Notes under the pieces: model-generated
The model's input: the letters and a program-made list of their open reading frames with translations, nothing else
Told to the model about the DNA's origin: nothing
Databases searched by the model: none
In this document: positions 1 through 4,537 of the stretch, piece by piece
Position numbering within the stretch: the first letter of the stretch is position 1
How the letters are laid out: each line of letters opens with the position of its first letter
Translations under genes and position numbers: made by a program
From: Bacteroidales bacterium
Lineage (GTDB): Bacteria > Bacteroidota > Bacteroidia > Bacteroidales > UBA932
Reading direction: 5' to 3'
Length of the DNA: 7,318 bases
NCBI GenBank assembly: GCA_017509375.1
Contig: JAFWPT010000299.1
Coordinates: 1 to 7,318 of the forward strand

Positions 1-264
1 GGCACAAAAATCTCCTGGTATTTTCTGGCCTTGACCCGGAACTTTTCCAGCAATCATACTGCCGTCTGTACCCTTTGCGATGATGTCTCCCTTGTTGTAG
101 GAATCGTCGGTGCCCACGTAAACTCCAGCAGGGACTTTTTCCCAAGAGCTCCAGGGGTCGTTTAGATCGTAATCAAGATTGATTCCGATAATGTCGCTGA
201 TAGTGCAGGATACTGCCGAAAAAGCCAGCACTGCCACAGCCATGGTTTCGAGTACTTTTTTCAT
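1..264 (-). CDS. Putative lipoprotein, N-terminal part (runs off the left edge)
   Basis: This frame reads 88 codons from an ATG at 264 to the window edge with no stop, so only the N-terminus is present. Residues 1-20 form a lipoprotein signal peptide: a short basic start (MKK), a hydrophobic stretch (about residues 9-18) and a lipobox-like AVSC with the lipidated Cys at position 20. The mature part is rich in Gly, Asp, Ser and Lys and contains the segment GVYVGTDDSYNKGD, which looks extracellular or periplasmic. I do not recognise the family and assign no function. A consensus promoter lies just upstream, so it is probably transcribed independently of the peptidase gene 59 nt upstream. The lipobox has Ala at -3 rather than Leu, which is tolerated in Bacteroidota. 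Membrane anchoring is inferred; which leaflet is unknown. Confidence 0.75.
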   Translation of the reverse strand, partial: MKKVLETMAVAVLAFSAVSCTISDIIGINLDYDLNDPWSSWEKVPAGVYVGTDDSYNKGDIIAKGTDGSMIAGKVPGQGQKIPGDFCA

Positions 265-292
265 ATTGTAGAGGAAGATTGGTTAGTTTCTG

Positions 293-322
293 CAAATGTA
301 ATGAAAAAAAGTACATAAGCAA
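293..322 (-). promoter_or_regulatory. Promoter of the lipoprotein gene
   Basis: On the minus strand, TACATTTG (300 to 293) matches the Bacteroidota -7 consensus TAnnTTTG. TTGC at 322 to 319, 18 nt further upstream, resembles the -33 element TTTG. The predicted start of transcription is about 286-288, giving a leader of roughly 22-25 nt without a Shine-Dalgarno sequence. Confidence 0.55.
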
Positions 323-323
323 G

Positions 324-998
324 TCATCTTCTGCTATTTGCGATTGCTATATAATACAGCAGCGTGGCCAGTGATCCGATAGCGGCGATAACATATGTGT
401 ATGCCGCCCATTTAAGCGCATCGGCAGCCATAGGTTTGGTATTGGCATCGAGCACTCCTTCGGAACTCAGCCAGCTCACGGCACGGCGGCTGGCATCTAT
501 TTCGACCGGAAGGGTAACGAAACTGAAGAAAGTAGTAAGTGCGAAAAGGGCTATGCCGGCATAAAGCAGCGCGGGAGTTAGGTTGATAAGAAGCACGCCC
601 AGCAGTAATACCCATTGTACGGTATTGTTGGCAAAAGTAACCATTGGAACCATTGCAGAGCGAAGCCGCAGAGGGCCGTACCCCGTGGCATGCTGGATAG
701 CATGGCCGGTTTCGTGGGCAGCTACTGCGCATGCGGCGACGCTTCTGCCCTGATATACCTCGCGACTGAGGTTTATCGTCCCGTCGGAGGGATTGTAATG
801 GTCTGTAAGGCGGCCGTCGATACACACCACCTCAACATTGTGTATTCCGTTACGCTCCAACATCATACGTGCCACCTCAGCACCGCTGACCCCACCGGGA
901 GAGGGAACGTCGGAGTATTTCTTGAATTTGCTCTGCAGAACACGCTGGATGATGAACGACAGCACCATCACGGCAATCAATATAATCCAGATAGACAT
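324..998 (-). CDS. Membrane zinc metallopeptidase, YugP type
   Basis: This is a 224-residue integral membrane protein with a zincin motif HETGH at residues 95-99, in the context AAHETGHAIQH typical of the YugP-like zinc peptidase family (Zn_peptidase_2). E166 in the segment LPVEIDASRRA is family-conserved and a candidate third zinc ligand. Hydrophobic segments lie at about residues 2-20, 115-138, 143-163 and 195-219, so the catalytic motif sits on the loop between the first and second. The length fits the family (about 220-230). The substrate is not known for this family; a role in membrane protein turnover is inferred only from fold and location. It begins 41 nt after the ung stop. I see no good -7 box in that gap (GTTATTTG is a poor match), so it is probably cotranscribed with ung. 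Confidence 0.9.
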   Translation of the reverse strand: MSIWIILIAVMVLSFIIQRVLQSKFKKYSDVPSPGGVSGAEVARMMLERNGIHNVEVVCIDGRLTDHYNPSDGTINLSREVYQGRSVAACAVAAHETGHAIQHATGYGPLRLRSAMVPMVTFANNTVQWVLLLGVLLINLTPALLYAGIALFALTTFFSFVTLPVEIDASRRAVSWLSSEGVLDANTKPMAADALKWAAYTYVIAAIGSLATLLYYIAIANSRR

Positions 999-1039
999 AA
1001 GCGATTAATTTTCAATGTATGTAACTGCAAATAACATTC

Positions 1040-1711
1040 CTATAGCTGCCAATTGACAGGGTCAAGACCTTCAGAACGCAAAATTGCGTTTGCCTGAGAA
1101 AAATGCCGGCAGCCGAAGAAGGCTCCGCGCGCCAGGGGCGAAGGATGCGCGGCTTGAAGGATAAAGTGTCTGGATGCATCTATCAGAGGAGCCTTGGAAC
1201 GGGCATAATTCCCCCAAAGCATAAACACTACGCCATCTCTTTTCTCTGATATACAAGAAATTACAGCATCTGTGAAGCTTTGCCAGCCAATACCTGCATG
1301 GGAGGTAGGCTCACCCGCCCTTACCGTCAGTACTGCATTGAGCAGCAGCACTCCCTGACGCGCCCATGGCTCGAGGTTAGGACGGCCAGACATTTTGACA
1401 CCAAGGTCATCCTCAATTTCCTTGAATATGTTTTTCAGGGAAGGCGGGGCCGGCACATTATCCGGAACTGAAAAAGACAAGCCCATAGCCTGCCCATAGC
1501 CGTGATAAGGATCCTGCCCCAGGATAACTACTTTCACCTGCGGCAAAGGGCAGAGCTCGAAAGCCCGGAAAATCTGCCCTCCGGGAGGAAAGATACGCAC
1601 ACCGGCGGCTTTCTCGTCATGCAGGCGCTGCACAAGTTGAGCGAAATACGGTTTATCGAATTCGGCGGCAAGAGCCTCTTGCCAGCTCTGTTCTATTTTA
1701 ACCTGGACCAT
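1040..1711 (-). CDS. ung: Uracil-DNA glycosylase, family 1
   Basis: Ung removes uracil from DNA, the first step of base excision repair after cytosine deamination or dUTP misincorporation. From the ATG at 1711 the protein is 223 residues, close to E. coli Ung (229). All signature motifs are present: GQDPYH at 65-70 with the catalytic Asp at 67, the uracil-stacking Phe in GLSFSVP (residue 80), LLLN at 122-125 with the Asn that reads uracil, and HPSPLA at 189-194 with the catalytic His and the DNA-intercalating Leu loop. An in-frame ATG at 1759 would add 16 residues (MCITRKYSNYYAYICG) lacking family similarity, and it lies upstream of the -7 box, so I reject it. The gene is divergent from coaD, and the 40-nt gap between the two start codons holds both promoters. 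The YugP-type peptidase gene follows 41 nt downstream, probably on the same mRNA. Confidence 0.97.
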   Translation of the reverse strand: MVQVKIEQSWQEALAAEFDKPYFAQLVQRLHDEKAAGVRIFPPGGQIFRAFELCPLPQVKVVILGQDPYHGYGQAMGLSFSVPDNVPAPPSLKNIFKEIEDDLGVKMSGRPNLEPWARQGVLLLNAVLTVRAGEPTSHAGIGWQSFTDAVISCISEKRDGVVFMLWGNYARSKAPLIDASRHFILQAAHPSPLARGAFFGCRHFSQANAILRSEGLDPVNWQL

Positions 1712-1715
1712 ACCA

Positions 1716-1723
1716 CAAATATA
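1716..1723 (-). promoter_or_regulatory. -7 element of the ung promoter
   Basis: On the minus strand this is TATATTTG, a perfect TAnnTTTG. Only 4 nt (TGGT) separate it from the ATG at 1711, so transcription should start at or next to the start codon, which implies a leaderless mRNA. It also decides the start: the longer frame from 1759 would begin upstream of the promoter. I see no TTTG at the -33 position. Confidence 0.6.
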
Positions 1724-1737
1724 AGCATAATAATTGC

Positions 1738-1745
1738 TATATTTG
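1738..1745 (+). promoter_or_regulatory. -7 element of the coaD promoter
   Basis: This is TATATTTG, a perfect TAnnTTTG, followed by 6 nt (CGCGTT) and the coaD ATG at 1752. Transcription probably starts within a few nt of the ATG, giving a leaderless or near-leaderless message. It lies 14 nt from the ung -7 box on the other strand. No clear -33 TTTG is visible. Confidence 0.6.
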
Positions 1746-1751
1746 CGCGTT

Positions 1752-2222
1752 ATGCACAAGACTGCACTTTTTCCCGGATCTTTCGATCCTTTTACAGCTG
1801 GTCATTTGAACATTCTGCACCGCGCTCTTACCATGTTCGATGACGTGATAGTAGCCGTCGGCGTCAACCAGGACAAGCGGGGCTTCTATTCCAACGAGCA
1901 GAAGAAAGCTATAATCAGCCAGGCCACAAGCGGATTGGACAATGTGAAAATAATTGAATACGATGGACTTACAGTGGATGTTTGCCGGGAACTCGGAATA
2001 CGTCACATAGTCCGCGGCGTGCGCAATATGCTCGATTTCGAGAACGAACGTGCCATTGCTGATGCAAACCGCAGGCTGGCTCCCGAAATAGAGACCATAA
2101 TAATCCCTACCGCCCAGGAATTCGCCCATATATCTTCCAGCGCGGTCCGGGATATTCTCCGCCACCATGGCGACACTTCTCTCTTCGTCCCTCAGGGGGT
2201 ACACCTTCCCCCGGTAGAATGA
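1752..2222 (+). CDS. coaD: Phosphopantetheine adenylyltransferase
   Basis: CoaD (PPAT) transfers AMP from ATP to 4'-phosphopantetheine, giving dephospho-CoA, the penultimate step of coenzyme A synthesis in the cytosol. The 156-residue protein has the usual length (about 155-165). It opens with FPGSFDPFTAGH, the nucleotidyltransferase T/HxGH motif, with T15 and H18. Further family motifs are K42 in NQDKRG, the RGVRN segment at 88-92 that contacts phosphopantetheine and ATP, E99, and ISSSAVR at 127-133, matching the signature ISSTxVR. I chose the ATG at 1752. A TTG-initiated extension from 1734 adds six residues and would start inside the -7 box region. The gene is divergent from ung and is followed after 10 nt by the thioredoxin-like gene, so it heads a three-gene plus-strand unit. 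Confidence 0.97.
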   Translation: MHKTALFPGSFDPFTAGHLNILHRALTMFDDVIVAVGVNQDKRGFYSNEQKKAIISQATSGLDNVKIIEYDGLTVDVCRELGIRHIVRGVRNMLDFENERAIADANRRLAPEIETIIIPTAQEFAHISSSAVRDILRHHGDTSLFVPQGVHLPPVE

Positions 2223-2232
2223 TTTACCGGGA

Positions 2233-3072
2233 ATGAAAAAAATTGTCCTCCTCTTTTTCTGCCTGCTGTGCTTTGTGCCAGCAGCCTCCGCCTACTGCCC
2301 GCGTCCGCTGCAAGATAGTCCGGACAGCCTGCTGCTGGCAAAGCTGGATACCATGCTCAGCCGCTATACTGCCGCCATGGAAGCTGAAGGATTGGAAGTC
2401 AAAAAAGCCGAATGCGACTTCCTCATCAGTTCGGTCAGCGACTCCCTTACCACCCAGCACATAGCCTTATGGCTGTACGACCACTACAAGGACTCCCCCG
2501 TCATGGGCGAGGAAGCTGTTGCCATTCACATCTGGGACAACTGGTTCAAGCCTGGAACAGTACCCATGCGCAGTGAATTCGACCGCTTTGACGCAGAACT
2601 ATTCGCCAGTTTCAACAGGGCTACCCTGCTGGGGATGAAAGCGCCCCAGGTAAGCCTCAAGAATCCTTGCGGACGCAGTATCGTTATCCCGCAGGACGGG
2701 AGCTACTCAATTCTGTTTTTTTACGATACCAGTTGCGCCAAGTGCAGGCTGGAAGCGCAGTTGTTGCCCCAAGTGCTGAAGAAAATCACATTCCCCACAC
2801 GCTTCTACGCCGTTTACTGCGGACAAGACAAGAGGGCATGGAGAAAATTCCGCTGCAGCTTTAAGGTACGCAACAAGCATGTCGGCGTGATCCATGCATG
2901 GGATCCCGAATTCGAGTCGGATTACCTGAAGCTTTACGGAGTCATTTCTACGCCACGCTTGTATTTCACTGATACGGATACGGAAATATTGGGCAGACGT
3001 CTTGAAATTGAATCACTTGAAGAAATAATTTATTATATTTGCGATTACTATGGGCAAGCGCAAAAACAATAA
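2233..3072 (+). CDS. Exported thioredoxin-fold protein (TlpA/DsbE-like)
   Basis: This is a 279-residue protein with a Sec signal peptide: MKK, a hydrophobic core at 4-16, and cleavage likely after ASA (residue 20). Residues 21-135 form an alpha-helical-looking region with many acidic and aromatic positions that I do not recognise; this arrangement resembles Bacteroidales proteins with an N-terminal accessory domain in front of a TlpA-like domain. From about 136 (GMKAPQVSL) to the end it resembles the TlpA/AhpC-TSA thioredoxin fold, with FFYDTSCAKC carrying a CxxC redox pair (C168, C171) and STPRLYF carrying the cis-Pro (P241). It is probably periplasmic, where it would reduce or exchange disulfides; the partner is unknown. 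CAKC differs from the CGPC/CxPC of most relatives because Lys replaces the usual Pro. It lies 10 nt after coaD and overlaps the next gene by 23 nt. Extra cysteines (22, 61, 146, 196, 208) are notable. Confidence 0.8.
   Translation: MKKIVLLFFCLLCFVPAASAYCPRPLQDSPDSLLLAKLDTMLSRYTAAMEAEGLEVKKAECDFLISSVSDSLTTQHIALWLYDHYKDSPVMGEEAVAIHIWDNWFKPGTVPMRSEFDRFDAELFASFNRATLLGMKAPQVSLKNPCGRSIVIPQDGSYSILFFYDTSCAKCRLEAQLLPQVLKKITFPTRFYAVYCGQDKRAWRKFRCSFKVRNKHVGVIHAWDPEFESDYLKLYGVISTPRLYFTDTDTEILGRRLEIESLEEIIYYICDYYGQAQKQ
3034..3041 (+). promoter_or_regulatory. Internal promoter -7 element of the ribbon-helix-helix gene
   Basis: This is TATATTTG, a perfect TAnnTTTG, lying inside the last codons of the thioredoxin-like gene. 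It is 8 nt (CGATTACT) ahead of the ATG at 3050, so any transcript from here has a leader of only a few nt. The bases also encode Ile-Tyr-Tyr-Ile-Cys codons, so chance occurrence is possible. The same spacing to an ATG is seen for ung and coaD. Confidence 0.45.
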
Positions 3073-3286
3073 GATTCAAGGGGTTGACCCTGCATACTTC
3101 GACAAACAGAGGGAGTCGCTTCGCCGGGTTCACCGCAAAGCAGTTCTTTTCAACGATCAGGAGCTGGCTGCAATTGACGAATATTGCCGCCGCTTCAAAG
3201 TGCGCTCACGCTCGGCTCTGATACGGCAGGCCGTCATGGAACGGGTGCTGAGGGGCCTGGAGGAGAATCATCCGACGTTGTTCTGA
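3050..3286 (+). CDS. Small ribbon-helix-helix-like DNA-binding protein
   Basis: This basic protein of 78 residues overlaps the preceding gene by 23 nt in another frame. Residues 1-29 are a Lys/Arg-rich tail. From about 30 the pattern fits a ribbon-helix-helix (MetJ/Arc) fold: a short strand KAVLF (30-34), a helix starting at DQELAAIDEYCRRF (36-49), a turn at KVRSRSA, and a second helix ALIRQAVMERVLRGLEE (56-72). Small proteins of this build, ending in PTLF, are familiar to me from Bacteroidales as conserved hypotheticals. Operator and role are unknown. It could be an autoregulator or nucleoid-associated factor, or the antitoxin of a toxin-antitoxin pair, but no toxin gene is adjacent. The stop codon falls in the left arm of a perfect 13-bp hairpin. 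Translational coupling to the gene before it or its own promoter at 3034 could drive it. Confidence 0.8.
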   Translation: MGKRKNNKIQGVDPAYFDKQRESLRRVHRKAVLFNDQELAAIDEYCRRFKVRSRSALIRQAVMERVLRGLEENHPTLF

Positions 3287-3303
3287 CGAGTCAGAACAAC
3301 GTC
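3274..3303 (+). repeat. Perfect 13-bp inverted repeat spanning a stop codon
   Basis: GACGTTGTTCTGA (3274-3286) is the exact reverse complement of TCAGAACAACGTC (3291-3303), with a CGAG loop. The left arm ends with the TGA stop of the ribbon-helix-helix gene. No U-run follows (the next bases are TTCGACTTCC), so it is not a textbook intrinsic terminator. It may protect the 3' end of the mRNA, or serve as a DNA operator for a dimeric protein such as the adjacent one. Confidence 0.75.
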
Positions 3304-3330
3304 TTCGACTTCCATCCCCCGCCTTACGGC

Positions 3331-3352
3331 TGCCCCCACGGGGCACTCTTTT
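3331..3352 (+). terminator. Intrinsic terminator after the coaD unit
   Basis: TGCCCC (3331-3336) pairs with GGGGCA (3340-3345) around a CAC loop and is followed by CTCTTTT. A short GC-rich stem followed by a U-rich tail fits a rho-independent terminator for the coaD to ribbon-helix-helix unit. Confidence 0.55.
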
Positions 3353-3363
3353 GCAGATTTCCC

Positions 3364-3388
3364 GGACCAGAATAAGAAATCTTGGTCC
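3364..3388. repeat. GGACCA/TGGTCC palindrome upstream of the transposase gene
   Basis: GGACCA (3364-3369) pairs with TGGTCC (3383-3388). GA/TC (3370-3371 with 3380-3381) extends the stem past a single bulged T at 3382. A hairpin with an internal bulge resembles a REP element. It shares the GGACC core with the other palindromes around the transposase gene. Confidence 0.55.
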
Positions 3389-3412
3389 AGACAGCAAAAA
3401 AAGACGTGTCTC

Positions 3413-3436
3413 CCGGACAACTTGTGAGTTTTCCGG
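3413..3436. repeat. CCGGAC/TTTCCGG imperfect palindrome upstream of the transposase gene
   Basis: CCGGACAAC (3413-3421) pairs with GTTTTCCGG (3428-3436) with one C-T mismatch, around the loop TTGTGA. The right arm continues into TTTTCCGGTCC (3429-3439), an 11-mer also found, in reverse complement, in the palindrome downstream of the transposase gene (4503-4513). Confidence 0.55.
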
Positions 3437-3459
3437 TCCCGCTTTCTTACAACTTTGTT

Positions 3460-3467
3460 TATCTTTG
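3460..3467 (+). promoter_or_regulatory. -7 element of the transposase promoter
   Basis: This is TATCTTTG, matching TAnnTTTG, 32 nt before the ATG at 3500. It predicts a leader of about 27 nt ending in AAATT ahead of the ATG, without a Shine-Dalgarno. No -33 TTTG at the right distance; the palindrome at 3413-3436 occupies that region, so protein or structure there could affect this promoter. Confidence 0.55.
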
Positions 3468-3499
3468 CCTTTGAAGGGACTAATTCCCTGGCTTAAATT

Positions 3500-4420
3500 A
3501 TGAAAACTTTTGCCGCACTTGAGAGTTGCTGCTCTCTTTCGTTTGACCGGTCCGGTCCGTTTTTTCATCTATGGACTCCTGAGTGCCATCCCCTCATCTT
3601 TGCGAACGAATCCCAGTTCAAGGCCGGAATGAGTATTCTTGCCATAGCCTCCAAACTGGTTCCCCAAGTGAGGATTCTCACATTTCAGTTAATGACCAAC
3701 CACATCCACCTCACAATCGCAGGATTTGAAGATGACATTCGCAATTTGTTTTACCTGTTCAGGAGATATCTCACCAATTATTTCAAGGCCAACGGGTTAG
3801 TTGTAGACCTTTTGAACTTTGTACCACAGATCCGCGCCATTGAGTCCATTCAAGATTTACGCAACGTGATAACGTACAACAATCGAAACGGCTACGTCGT
3901 GAGTCCGGATTACACGCCCTTCACATATCCATGGGGCGCGAATGCCTATTATTATAATACTATAGCAAAAGAGAGATTTCTCGAGTCACGCGAAAAACTA
4001 CATAGAAGGGAAAGGAGAGAGCTTATCCGCACTCACGATTCTGACGGGCTGGAGCCAATCGTGACAGTGAACGGGTTTGCCTGCCCCATGTCATTTTGCC
4101 ACATCCCATTGGGTGAAAGCATATTCAGATGCGCCTCTCATTATTTCAGGGAGGTATCCCGCAACATGGAATCTCAAAAGGAAATAGCCGCAGAGATTGG
4201 CGAAAGGATATTCTATACCTACGATGAGTTGTTCAGTATAGTTTTGACTCTCAGCAAACAGAAATACGGGCAGTTAAAGCCGTCGCTACTCCCTGTCTCT
4301 GCCAAAAAGGATCTTGCAATCTTGCTGCATAATGATTATAACGCAGGCAACAGACAAATCCAGCGAATGATCAAATTGGACATATCCGTAGTAAATGCGC
4401 TATTCCCCGAAAGATTCTGA
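3500..4420 (+). CDS. REP-associated tyrosine transposase-like protein (RAYT, HUH/Y1 family)
   Basis: The 306-residue protein carries the single-strand DNA nuclease signature of Y1 HUH transposases. LMTNHIHLTIAG (64-75) holds the metal-binding HUH motif, H68 and H70. Y126 in ITYNNRNGYVVSP is the best candidate for the nucleophilic tyrosine, occupying the place of the YixxNP helix in RAYTs. YPWGANAYYY (143-152) resembles the W-S-S-Y segment that follows it in that family. The N-terminal FHLWTPECHPLIF (22-34) fits the first strand and helix. The C-terminus (about 270-304, KKDLAILLHNDY then NRQIQRMIKLDISVVNALF) looks like a helix-turn-helix, so DNA binding beyond the catalytic domain is likely. 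Family knowledge: RAYTs cut and join at REP hairpins and are usually single-copy and vertically inherited, unlike IS200. The GGACC palindromes on both sides support that here. It is longer than enterobacterial TnpA-REP (about 165), with an extra C-terminal half. Convergent with lon. Confidence 0.8.
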   Translation: MKTFAALESCCSLSFDRSGPFFHLWTPECHPLIFANESQFKAGMSILAIASKLVPQVRILTFQLMTNHIHLTIAGFEDDIRNLFYLFRRYLTNYFKANGLVVDLLNFVPQIRAIESIQDLRNVITYNNRNGYVVSPDYTPFTYPWGANAYYYNTIAKERFLESREKLHRRERRELIRTHDSDGLEPIVTVNGFACPMSFCHIPLGESIFRCASHYFREVSRNMESQKEIAAEIGERIFYTYDELFSIVLTLSKQKYGQLKPSLLPVSAKKDLAILLHNDYNAGNRQIQRMIKLDISVVNALFPERF

Positions 4421-4425
4421 GAATC
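4413..4425 (+). repeat. Short hairpin with the stop codon as its loop
   Basis: GATTC (4413-4417) pairs with GAATC (4421-4425) and the TGA stop of the transposase gene forms the loop. It is only 5 bp and may be chance. Confidence 0.3.
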
Positions 4426-4451
4426 ATTTCGTCTCATTCGGCTCCCTCTCA

Positions 4452-4527
4452 GGACCATTAAAAGCAATCCCGGTCCGGAAGGAGGTGAATCACCTGCTTT
4501 CCGGACCGGAAAATACTCTTTTGGTCC
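4452..4527. repeat. Nested REP-like palindrome between convergent genes, probable bidirectional terminator
   Basis: Three nested arm pairs share one centre. Innermost AGGTG/CACCT (4483-4487, 4491-4495) has the loop AAT. Next is an exact 11-bp pair CCGGTCCGGAA/TTCCGGACCGG (4470-4480, 4499-4509), separated from the inner stem by a GG/GCT internal loop. Outermost is GGACCA/TGGTCC (4452-4457, 4522-4527). The whole spans 76 nt and fills most of the 117-nt gap between the transposase stop and the lon stop. The imperfect interior is typical of REP hairpins. Tracts ending CTCTTTT on the plus strand and GCTTTT on the minus strand suggest that it also stops transcription from both genes. Confidence 0.75.
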
Positions 4528-4537
4528 CGGGGAGGAA

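Noticed and set aside
1734..1751. A TTG-started extension of coaD
   Set aside because: It would begin upstream of and run through the -7 box; MHKTALFPGSFDPF is the standard CoaD start.
1712..1759. A 16-residue N-terminal extension of ung from the ATG at 1759
   Set aside because: The extension has no family similarity and overlaps both the ung -7 box and the first codons of coaD on the other strand.
1737..2204. A 155-codon minus-strand frame opposite coaD
   Set aside because: It is a shadow of the conserved coaD gene, without its own family match.
3206..3568. A 120-codon minus-strand frame across the region upstream of the transposase
   Set aside because: It is Lys/Arg/Ser-rich, has no recognisable family, and covers the terminator, both palindromes and two gene ends.
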